Below, in pieces: positions 54,590 through 64,000 of a DNA stretch of 64,000 nucleotides (positions are counted from its first letter, which is position 1; every line of letters starts with the position of its first letter). The stretch is from Porites lobata (Eukaryota > Cnidaria > Anthozoa > Scleractinia > Poritidae): positions 2,217,501-2,281,500 of the forward strand of contig CALNXK010000026.1 in assembly GCA_942486035.1 (NCBI GenBank). Direction: 5' to 3'. The position numbers and the translations under genes are program-made. Under the pieces are notes generated by a model. It made no database searches, was not told where the DNA came from, and saw only the letters and a program-made list of their open reading frames with translations.

Positions 54590-54850
54590 GCCTACGTGGC
54601 AGGCGTTAAAAGGGGAAGGGGAAGGGGAAAATTGGGCGCGCGAGGAAGAAAGGAAAGGAACGCCTGCAAGGACGCCATTGTTTTCTCCATTTTTCACGCT
54701 CAGATTCTGAGCGTAAAAATAGTGATTGGTCAGAATTAATCAAATGTCAATCTTCGACTTAATACCTTTTTCCGATTGGTTGAAATCAACATCACGCCAT
54801 TTGAGTATGGTAACTAAACATATGTCGTTAGTGAAGCGTGATGAGATTTC
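54590..54850 (+). repeat. Long inverted arm, right
   Basis: The partner of 51445-51690. It contains GTGGCAGGCGTTAAAAGGGG, AACGCCTGCAAGGACGCCAT and CACGCTCAGATTCTGAGCGT, followed by AGTGATTGGTCAGAATTAAT (an inverted CCAAT box). Confidence 0.8.
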
Positions 54851-55279
54851 TCTACGGGAATTCATCGTTAGAAGGCATCAATTTCAGCTTAAAAGGAGAA
54901 TAGAAAAAAGCAGTTAAAGAACCGTATGAAGGAAAAGGCCTGTCAGCAGATGAGTTTTACTGACTGGTTCTGAAAAGTATCATCTCCCAACGGCTTGTCG
55001 GTTTTAGTCACCAGAAGAAAGAAAGAAAAATTATGCTGCCTGTGTACTTGTTATCTGCTGTTTGACCCGCGTTAATCAACTGCAAGATAATTGAAGACGA
55101 AGCGATCTATAACTTTTGGCGATTTTTGGTTGAGGACGTCTTCTTGCCGGTTATAAAACCGCCAGGAACTTACTTTAATTGCCCCCGCAGGGATTTCGCC
55201 CAGAGGCGAAATCCCGAGGAGGCACCCTAGTAACTCGCGCGTATATTAAGGACAGTACTTACAGTTCAAATATACAGTC
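54851..55279. other. Gene-free spacer
   Basis: No gene. A small hairpin GGGATTTCGCCCAGAGGCGA then AATCCC lies at about 55191-55216. Confidence 0.4.
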
Positions 55280-58200
55280 AGTATATAATATATAGATTTA
55301 GCCAGGGCTAAAAGCGAAGCCCCCGTTAATAAATTCATAATTTAAATCAAACAATAAACTTGTAATCCACAGATAAGGCACATTCATGTGACTTTTGAGG
55401 CAAATTAAGGCTAAGTGATTTTAAAGAAAAATAATTTGACAGTCCAAGAGTGAAACAAATTCTACATCGCGTTAATAGTCTTATTTGTACACCCAAAAAT
55501 AGCAATCATGTTCGAATAAGCGCCCACCTCGAATAAGCACCCACTCTCAAGGTCCAAAAATTTAATGAGCGCCCGGGCGGTTAATCAAATAAATACAGTA
55601 AGTCTCATTTGTACACCCAAAAATAGCAATCATGTTCGATCACATTAGATTAGGCCTGGAAAACAAATAGACCTATTCGTGTATTGTATCTGCATTTGCT
55701 GTTGCATCATAATGTGGCATTCACCAGTCTCTCCAACAATGCTCCGTTAGAGAGACTATGGATAATTGGACAACCCCGAAATATAATTTTAAGAAACACA
55801 CGAGCCACGATAGTCCTTGGTGGCAGCCAATTGACACGTTGCATTCCTCTGTCTAAAAGGGAGGCCAAAACAAAAAAATCAGGCCGGATTTTTTTGTGTT
55901 CGAGAAGTTTTGTTTACAAGTAAATCTTGGCGACGAATCTGGTGGCGTGTAAACCAGCCTTTTAACATACTTTTTCTCAACACGTCTCCAGTAAACAGTA
56001 CTATGAGGCCCTTTTTATCATAAAGACCTCGGACGGAATTTGTTCTTTTTTTGCCCTATAATTCTGCAGTTTTTCACAATTTTGCAAGACAATTTGCACT
56101 CATTCAATATCCACGACGTCAAAGCACGCGCTTCCTTTGCACAACAAATTATAGCATTGAATTATAAAACGTTTTCATGAAAAGAATTCCATAACGCGGG
56201 ACTTTTCCGTTAGAAAAATCTGGTCCTATGTGATATGCAGGGTGATAGTCATGGGCTTTTAATGAAAACGATTTTGACAGGCAAATTTGCAGTGCGATTA
56301 ATGGAGTTACCATTTACGCTTCAACATGATAGAGAAATTGTTATGTTTAGGTTTTATTTCCCTTTATTTATTAAACTGTGTATGGTTTTGCTATGTGTAA
56401 TCTTTAAAAGCGAGTGATATTTACGCGCGGCGTTTTGAGTATTCCTGCATGCGATGTTTATGTTCGACTGCAAACAACGGGTGCAGCGATAAAAATTCCG
56501 GGAGGGACTACTAACAATCAATAAAATAAATATAATTCGGTGAAACATGTACAGAAACAATAATTTTCATTCACGAAGAGAAGTATTGAGAGTAAAGTGT
56601 CTCTGAAAATAATGAGTCAGGTAAGCATAAACTTGTTTATGTTTCAAGCCGGCTTCCCGGTGTTTGCTCTTTTTCAAGATGAACTCGAGGCAAGAAAATC
56701 GCTCAGAGCTTTCTGTTTATAGCCAAAATCATAACTAAATAATCTTCGGAACCTTTTCTTTGAATTTGCAGTCAAAAAATGTCTAAAGGCTTTTTAAACC
56801 TGATACTATTGTTGGTTAGATCATCGCTCGTGTATAAACTTAAGCCGCATAAACCATACGCTCGACTTCAGGAAACCGAAAAAAAAAACACATCAAAGAC
56901 AATAATTGCTCAGGCTTACCAGTCGAGATGCTGCTTCTGAAGGTCATCAAGTGTTCCAGAATCGCTGGATACTTCTCAACCCTCTTACGCCTCAAGCAAG
57001 GGCAAGTGAGTAAGCTCATTCTTGAAAACGATGCCATCCGAAATCGGATTTCCAATGACTTTGACAACTGGTGCATTTGTCAACATAAAGCGCAATAAAC
57101 AAACCAGCCATGAATTACAGAACAATCTTGCTAGGAGCTGTTTTTCTTTTTGTACACCAAGTAGAAAAAGACAGTTTAAAACATCACAAGATGACACAAA
57201 ACTCTGTCAGCTCCAGCTATCAGTAACAAGTTTCCAGACGCTGCACACGTTTTCCGCATGAACTCACCTGTCAAATTTTGACCAATCAGAACATAAAAGT
57301 TGGACGTAGAGCGTGATCAACGCGTGACAGTGAGAAAAGTCAAAAGTGATTGCCTAACCTGCATGTAAAAGCGGGTTGAATTTTCGCGTCCGAAGTCAGC
57401 TCGAAATCAAAATTTCAAAAATGCGGCTCATAAACACGACTTATTTCATATGCATTTTAAAAAAATTGAACTTGAGCCTGCGATCATTTGAAAAGTAGCA
57501 ACTTGTCAGCGGATACCTTCAAAAAACACTCGAACCCAGTGGGTCGATACCTGAGCCCGCGATACTGTCAGGCGATACTGGTCAGCAGAAACACTATTTT
57601 GACAGCTGTCAATTAATCAAAACATGGATGTACAATATCAGGTTGCAGGCTCCCAAATTAGCTAGAAAGTGTGAGATTAAACATTGGTATGCCTGTGGTA
57701 CGGACGGACGGAAGGTCGGGTGGTCGGTGTACGGGCACGTGATTGCCGAATTTTCTAGGATGGATAGATTTTCTAACCTATGGGGCTTCGAATTGAGCAC
57801 GTGATCAAATAATATATCAGCGCAAAACTTTAAACACTACGTGAACTCAATGGATAGAAAAATGAGCCCGCGATACACTCAGGTGATGATGGTCAGCGTA
57901 TACTCTAGTTTGACAGCTGTCAATTAACCTTAATTAGATTGGCGAATATTCGAATTAACAGATTACGAGTGTGAGTAAGGCATATCCGTCCGGCTTGTAG
58001 TGGAAAATGCCAGATCGTGTACCTCAGCGAGCCTGAGCCCACGTTATTAGTTTTCTGATAGTGGTCTGCACATGTCCCATTTTGACAGCTGTCAATTGAC
58101 CTTAATTTGGCTTGCCAATATAACTTTAAACGACTGTCAGCCAACTGACAGCCTTGCCCGGTGTAGTTTCGTTTTTATGTTGAATTGGCAAGTGTGACAT

Positions 58201-58525
58201 ATTATAACAGCTTATATATAGGGGCAAAACGACTGGTCTTTCATCTGAGCCCGCGAGATGGTCATGTGATAATTGTCAGCGGATGTCTGATTTTGACAGC
58301 TGTCAATCTAATCGTACTCATACGGATGGCTTACATAACTGAAAGGCTAGTCAAGTTGTGCAAGATCTATTTTGACATCGGCTTAAATAAAGTGTGTGTA
58401 CGGGTGGGCGGGCGGGCGAGCGTGCGCTACGTCATAGCCAAATTTTCTCGGATGGATAGTTTACCAAATTTTGTTACCCATGGTGCTCCGCTGCGCGCGC
58501 TTCGCGCGCGCGAGAGCTCCGCTAC
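55280..58525 (+). mobile_element. Dispersed repeat K, copy E (longest)
   Basis: It begins TATAGATTTAGCCAGGGC, then AAAAGCGAAGC, and ends with CGCTGCGCGCGCTTCGCGCG and GAGAGCTCCGCTA. It is longer than copy B because of an internal duplication near 55490-55640 (TACACCCAAAAATAGCAATC occurs twice) and four tail modules instead of two. The minus-strand frame 56985-57197 shares SWLVCLL.F and GNPISDGI with copies A and D. It has no transposase. Confidence 0.8.
57599..58306. promoter_or_regulatory. Four TALE-type palindromes in the K copy E tail
   Basis: TTGACAGCTGTCAA occurs perfectly at 57599-57612, 57910-57923, 58082-58095 and 58293-58306. Each sits at the end of a tail module with a TGAGCCC start. 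The 14 bases are better conserved than the rest of the module. Confidence 0.5.
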
Positions 58526-59894
58526 TAGAAAAAAATCTCGATTTGCTCGAACTGGGGCCGCGAGGAATCGGTAGGTAATGATGACGTTTCTATTGTTTGC
58601 GCCCGCAAGTACGAAATGGTTAGGATGACGTTAAGACAAAATCCCGAAGGGACCGCTCAGGTAGATTTTGTGACATTGAGCATGCAGTCATACTTCGATA
58701 CTCGTTTGCGTTACGCAGTGACATTCTGTGGAGCAGTTGTTTTGAAAGTTATGGACCAAAAGACACTCGTTAAGCGCAGGGGAGGTTATAAGGTGCGTTT
58801 AACTGTGAATATATAAAACACTTGGAGAGTTTGTCAGACACGAGTTCACAAATCTTTGATTTATATTGGAAACCTTGCCAGACTCTTTCTTTCTCTTTGA
58901 CCGGAACAAGACTCAGCCCCAAACAAGCAAGACGAGTGAACAACGGCTAGCTTATCACTAGCAGATTGATGGACATTTACAGAAATTCGCCGACAATCAA
59001 ATTCTGTACTGACTTATTCCCTGCTCACAGATGTCCTTCCGTTATAAAGTTTCAAATAAGACTAGAATGCGCTAGCGTGAATCGATCAAACGTCCTTTTA
59101 ATTTCTAAGGCTTACCTTCCGACAAATAAAATGAACTGAATGTAAAAAGTGAAAGAGAAATAGCGAAAAATTCAACTTCTAATTAAATCTTTTCTCATGG
59201 TTTAGAATAAACTATTCTCGAAACTGAGAATGTTTTGATCAAAGCTGTGTAAATCGAGCTGAAACTGTGCATGGAACCTTGCGTTTCCTGTATTTATCTC
59301 ACCTATTGTATGGAATATGTGTGAAAATCTTCATTATGAATCGGTATATTTCAAAGAGCTACACAACCAGCAAGAATACTATTGACCGACAATATACAGA
59401 ACGGGGACAGCTGTAGTGTCAACTATTACTAGTAATAAATTGTTGCCTTCTTGCAGATCTTCGAAGTTCAGCTCTTCTTTCCCTGCCACCAGCGTTCTTT
59501 TGTGTGCTCCGCTGGATCCAATTCGTCCTGATAGAAATTCAAAGAGTGCGTGACGGCAAAGTGTTTTAATTTTTCTTAGACAAACATTGCATTGAAAGTT
59601 GCGAAGAGCCGCTACCAGCCCGATTCCTTCAGCAACAACTTAAATAGGCTTATGCTGGATTTTATGTAACTCGGCACGCTTCGTTGCAACTTTCAAGGAA
59701 GATTCCCTCGATGGCCGACCGCATTTGAACTTGTTTTTTACAGTATCTTTACTTAAGATTTCTTGTTTAAGGAAAACAAAAGAAAAACAGTGTGAGAAAT
59801 ACGACTACAATACGTGCGTCGCGGCCAGACTTATTTGACAGCTAGTCATTCACAGTTGCGTTATTTTTGTTATTTTTTTAATCGGTAGGGGGAA
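58526..59894. other. Gene-free spacer
   Basis: No conserved gene, RNA or clear element boundary is seen. Confidence 0.4.
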
Positions 59895-60005
59895 TGACGA
59901 AAACAATGGCTTCCTTGCAGGTGTTCCCCTCCTCCCTCCTCCCTCGCGCGTGGTCTCGCGCCCGAATTCCCTTCCCCTTCCCTTTCGAACGCCTGCCACG
60001 CAGGC
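59895..60005 (-). repeat. Third, shorter copy of the long arm
   Basis: AAACAATGGCTTCCTTGCAG to AACGCCTGCCACGCAGGCTA matches the core of 51590-51680, including the C-rich stretch CCCTTCCCCTTCCCTTT. Confidence 0.7.
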
Positions 60006-60014
60006 TATGCATCA

Positions 60015-60085
60015 TCTGATCATGAACGCCTGGAACAGGCAACTCACCAAGAAATTACTTCACTGAGGTACCCATCCCTGGAGAC
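60015..60085 (-). repeat. tRNA-derived SINE-like head, copy 1
   Basis: On the minus strand TACCTCAGTGA (60070-60060) resembles a tRNA box A, and GTTCCAGGC (60036-60028) a box B. It matches 63715-63785, where box A is better (TAGCTCAGTGG). The acceptor stem and anticodon arm are not convincing, so it is not an intact tRNA. Confidence 0.4.
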
Positions 60086-60925
60086 CAGGGCGTAATAAGC
60101 TAGGGCGTTGCATTTGAAACGCTCATACGCGCTCTCTGGTTCAGCTGTGATGCGGAGTAGGACTGGAACTGGTTGGCCTTTCCGCCCTCGATCCGCTGTC
60201 AGGGCAAGAAAAATGGCGCCGTCTAGCTGGAGGTAGGTTCGGATTTATTGCTTTATATCTTTAGATCGCTGCAATCTGTAATTAGATTTGATATTTGGCG
60301 TATTTCTATGCGATATGCAGAAAATATTTAGGTGATATTTTATAGTTAGTCTTATAAGTTAAGGTGTTTTTTCGCCTTTTATGTTTATGTAGTGTCAAAA
60401 TGGCCTATCGAATATTACAGGTTGAAGGTCGCGTTTTATCTTGCCAGTCAAAACCAAATGATAATAAACGGCTACAAAAAAAAATATGTAATGGTTTTAT
60501 AAATTTTGTTTGTGCATGCAAACTTTTAGAGTGAACTTTTATGAACCTTTAAGGTTTTTTTACTTCTGAAGTGACGACTTCATAATGGGGATAGCAAGGG
60601 TTTTGTTTTGTACGTTGGCGTTTAGCTTGTTAGTAAAATAAAAGATTTCAGTTGCCCAATTTAGCGATTTTTCTTTTTTTAATATACACTAAGATGGTAA
60701 ATAATTTTTTTTTAGTTACAGAACCGCGATCCAAGAAGGTTCTGACTATTTTTAAAGTTCTACTAGAAAATTGCATTCGAATGATCTCGTGTGACAGTCT
60801 TTACATAAACAACAACAAATTCTGCTTCACTGCGGTATAAATCTAAAGGTTGTATTGCACAGAAACAGAATGAAGCCTATAGAGAAATTTGCTTTCAAAT
60901 CCGCACAAAGATTCCACTGTAAAAC
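60086..60925 (+). repeat. Duplicated segment S, block 1, second copy
   Basis: Matches 50198-51015. The head reads AAAAATGGCGCCGTCTAGCT, then GGAG and GTAGGT (ATG 60213, donor 60233). It is open (MAPSSW) up to the donor, unlike the first copy. Confidence 0.8.
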
Positions 60926-62285
60926 TAAATCATAGAATGTGTTTGTTATTATGATTTTTTTGCGGGATAACAGTGAGTGCCCGGCCTGAAAAGACTACTA
61001 GAACACACACTGAAAGATAAACGAGTTCATAATATGAATATGAAGAAGAACACGAAAAGTTCTTAATTTGATCGCAAGTAGAATAAATTAAGACTGTGTA
61101 ACATTGTATTTTTGTCGTCAGAGGCTTAAGTGTGGTGTTGCACAAACTACAGTCAGCTCTCAGATGGAAACTATTGGGAATGGCACAAAGTGTCAGTATT
61201 AATGGACAGGTGTAACTGTTATAGAGAGTAAAAGAAAATGACTGGAGAATAGTAGGGACCAACTCGATTTCCTGGAGGTGCCTCATCTTTTGATTGTACT
61301 ACTGTATAATATTTCTAGCATTATATCCTCTCTCTTAATATTGTATATATTGTAGACAAGGAAACAGGAAAGTATTTTTGGAATCAAGTTTCATTAAGCC
61401 TGGCTTCAGTTTATAAGTTTAACCAAGAATGAAATTGATTCATACTGGACATGAAGTATAGAAGTGTGCTTAAAGGTTGCTGGTCACACTAAAAAGTTTG
61501 TTTTTCAATGGTTTAATAGCTGTTACAGGCCACTTGTATTTCATTTGTGCATAATTCTGTATAATTTTCCTGTTTGCAATACTTTTGAATTTGTATGTTA
61601 TATAAATGTCTTATGTCATGTCTGCAAGATATATATAATATAGCAATGTCTGGTTTCAATGTAAGACTAGTGATTGTTTAGTTTCTTTTAAGTTCCTTAG
61701 CACGTCTTGCATGGGTAGTTTTCAGTGACCATTTCATTACAAAAAGCTGTTATTATCAAACAAAAATATTTGCTGGGCTACTTATTTGTGTTCTTGCGAC
61801 CTCTTTGTTAGTTTTTCAAGGGCAGTGAATTATATTTTTTTCACATACTTATTCTTCATTGCACAGTAGTATTAGTGTACAAGATAAAAAATAATGATGA
61901 TTTTATTATATTTTAAATTTACCCGGACTTTAGTTTTCACAATCTGTCCAACTGTAATGCTCAATATTGGAGATAGCTCAATAAGGTGTTTAGAGAAGAA
62001 TACTGATGTTCACCAACAAATCCAAACTTTAATAGTGAAAACAGATCATCTGGTCTTGAAACTGGGCAGCAAAAAATGAATGCCATAGCAGATGATGAAT
62101 TACAGAAACTTGATATTGAACTGAAGAACCGATAATATTATTTTAAAAATGATGTCAGTGCTATCATCTGAGTTGTGATGCCATTTTCTTACCAAGTCAC
62201 GAAATGTTAATACTAAGGTAACGAAGGTGGAACTATACTCAATACAGATATTTGTTCGCGGGGAAACGTGAACGTGAACTTTTTC
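60926..62285. other. Unpaired interior of the second S copy
   Basis: Different in sequence from the interior of the first copy (51016-53374). A 118-codon minus-strand frame (60930-61286) is Cys- and Leu-rich without a domain and is probably chance. Confidence 0.4.
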
Positions 62286-63720
62286 TTTCATTTACTCTCT
62301 AAGTCGATCTAAGAACGAATCTAAGAACGATATCTTTATAATTTACCTCACCGCCGTCTAAAGCACTCTAAGTAGGATCATGTATAGTTTGTGCTCAACG
62401 CTTTGAACCATTGCTGTTGGCTGAAATTTGAGTACATTTTGCGTCTAGAGACAGCTCGCTATATTTCACAGAACCGTCGCTAAAATACTCAACTCATGGT
62501 TACAAAGAGCGATTATTTTTCTGCGAAAAAGGTTCCTAGTCGCCCTCGTTTACGTATCGTTTTGAACGATCTTAAGGTTTGAAACTGTCCAAATGATACT
62601 TTTCTACCCTAAAATGCGTCAAGCACTTCACCACCCGGGTTCTCAGTTTTTGTAGTTGTAATAAATGGTTTTTACTACAAGTACTATACTCCATTTGTTT
62701 ACTTGATACAAATGATGTACTTACTGTTTGCGATTTCACTCAGATTGTAGGCTGTTACTGAGAGCTTCTGCCTGAACGAGAAACGGAAATACTGTGAAAA
62801 CGAAAGCGGATGTTTTACCATGCCTGACATGCCTTGGCGTGACCACCAAACATTGCGCAATTTGTATCGGCTTTCACTTGCTGCCCACGCACTAACCATG
62901 GGTCACAGCCCGGAGGGGAGGGGAAGGGGGCAAACTGACATATATAAAATCTCCCCGAATAATTTTTTTTTCCCAGAAAGTTCATACATTTATGTGTGTC
63001 AAGCTGACTCTTCTTTAGGGTTAACAAAAGAATTCGAAAAGAATTGAATAAGAGCGAATGCACTATTGATAAATAAAAATCCTAATTCAGAAGTTAAGTT
63101 TTTATAAAAGCAATCATTTTTTTGAACATATAACCTCGACTTTTCGATAAAGCTCCTTACCATTTTTGAAACTGTTGATCTCTTTAAAAAAAATTATTCA
63201 CGACAAATACACCGCAAATTTTGACCAAGGGAAACAGACCGTCTCAAAATGAAGACGGTTCCTATTGCGCCTTGCACGTCTTTAACTGTACCAAATGACG
63301 GCACTGTGATGCATATAGCTAACGTGACTTGTGCAGTGTGTGTAATGGAAAGCAGGAGGGATCCATGTTGTAATTAATTCACCTTCTCTTCCCACCCCTC
63401 CCCCCCCCTTCCCCTCATCGTGCAATACATAAAATGATTGTTTAGGGACGGACCATTAGAAAAGTTATTGGGGGGGGGGGGGGGAATTTTCGAGCCGCAG
63501 GAATTTTTTTTCGTGATCAAATTCCTTGTATGAATTTTTTTTAGGCCATAGCATGCATATTTGTTAGGATTAATTGGCGTGCATGAAGTTTTTTTCATGA
63601 TTTTCCCTTGCGCGAATACAGGCGCGAATATTTTTTTGGTACTTCGCCCGCCCCCGCCCCCCATAAGTTTTCTAATGGTCCGTCCCTTACTCTGCTCTCC
63701 ACTCGCACCCTGCATCGTGT
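62286..63720 (+). repeat. Duplicated segment S, block 2, second copy
   Basis: Matches 53375-54589, interrupted by a 242-base element (63445-63686). The conserved minus-strand frame is 62699-62899, with KHPLSFSQYF and NLSEIANSKYI. Confidence 0.78.
63445..63686. mobile_element. Small Harbinger-like MITE with TTA duplication
   Basis: The ends GGGACGGACCATTAGAAAA and their complement are inverted. TTA flanks both sides (63442-63444, 63687-63689). The empty site is approximated by block 2 of the first S copy (about 54525-54560). It contains a run of 15 G at 63470-63484 and a C-rich counterpart at 63647-63662. Confidence 0.8.
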
Positions 63721-63785
63721 GAACGCCTGGAACAGGCTATTCACCAAGAAATTACTCCACTGAGCTACCCACCCCTGGAAACCTA
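63715..63785 (-). repeat. tRNA-derived SINE-like head, copy 2
   Basis: The minus strand has TAGCTCAGTGG (63767-63757, a good box A) and GTTCCAGGC (63733-63725, a weak box B). It precedes a third block-2 start. Confidence 0.45.
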
Positions 63786-63789
63786 TGGA

Positions 63790-64000
63790 TTTTGAAGGCG
63801 GCAAGCGAAACCACATGGCACAAGTGTCATGAAATATATAATTTAAATGCGCATTTTGGACCATTTTTTGTAATCGTAAGAAATGGTATTTACTACAAGG
63901 GGACTCGATTTGTACACTTGATTCAAATGATGTACTTATTGTTTGCGATTTCACTCAAATTGCAGGCTGTTATTGACAGCTTCTACTCGAACGAGAAAGG
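63790..64000 (+). repeat. Duplicated segment S, block 2, third copy (runs off the window)
   Basis: ATGATGTACTTATTGTTTGC, GATTTCACTCAAATTGCAGG and onwards match 53778-53850 and 62713-62785. The minus-strand frame has a stop at the position corresponding to the serine/glutamine-rich part, so it is broken here. Confidence 0.7.

Noticed and set aside
60930..61286. 118-codon Cys/Leu-rich frame
   Set aside because: No domain or signal organisation, and not present in the sister S copy.
63715..63785. Intact tRNA gene
   Set aside because: Box A is good, but box B is weak and the acceptor and anticodon stems do not pair, so only a SINE-like remnant is claimed.

Overview
The window looks like nuclear DNA of an anthozoan cnidarian, most likely a stony coral. 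It is AT-rich, almost free of genes and packed with short and mid-sized transposable elements. Its one intact large gene joins a DZIP3-type HEPN domain, an NB-ARC/NACHT-like NTPase and 42-residue kinesin-light-chain-type TPRs, an architecture expanded in coral genomes. The host call rests on recognition of protein and repeat families, not on a database search.

Layout. 0-3.4 kb: a promoter-like first exon at the left edge, two small MITEs and copy A of a dispersed repeat called 'K' here. 3.4-18 kb: no gene; a 22-bp minisatellite, a promoter-like MITE with a long palindrome, a long-TIR element whose ends carry heat-shock-element-like arrays, K copy B and a pair of large hairpins. 18.2-24.6 kb: one K copy (C) entered by three unrelated transposons: a Mutator-like element carrying a RecQ helicase fragment, a 3.5-kb element with a 2A-like peptide and a cysteine-protease-like domain, and a Tc1/mariner-like element. 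24.7-25.2 kb: a broken copy of the 3' end of the NLR-like gene. 28.6-33.0 kb: the NLR-like gene itself, on the minus strand, with a MITE just upstream of its start. 33.9-38.1 kb: a 4.2-kb element with TTTTAAA-rich subterminal arrays. 39.4-40 kb: a LINE reverse-transcriptase remnant. 41.2-43.8 kb: a three-level nest (MITE 'F', then a Harbinger-like element, then a CAGGGG element). 44.6-48.0 kb: K copy D. 49.4-54.9 and 59.9-64 kb: two related duplicated segments flanking K copy E.

How the parts relate. The NLR-like gene is the only locus likely to give a long functional protein. It is predicted to be a STAND-type sensor: TPRs bind a ligand, the NTPase oligomerises, and the N-terminal HEPN domain, which keeps an R-x5-H RNase-type motif, is the effector. 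Its TPR tract is evolving by unit duplication. The repeats do not encode one system together, but several carry promoter-like heads (CCAAT, CRE, YY1-type ATGGC and a 5' splice site) or stress and homeodomain binding motifs, so they could act as mobile regulatory DNA. Because copies share a target sequence, several insertions can be resolved to the base against an empty site in the same window. Repeat-family names K, F and S are labels used only in this answer.
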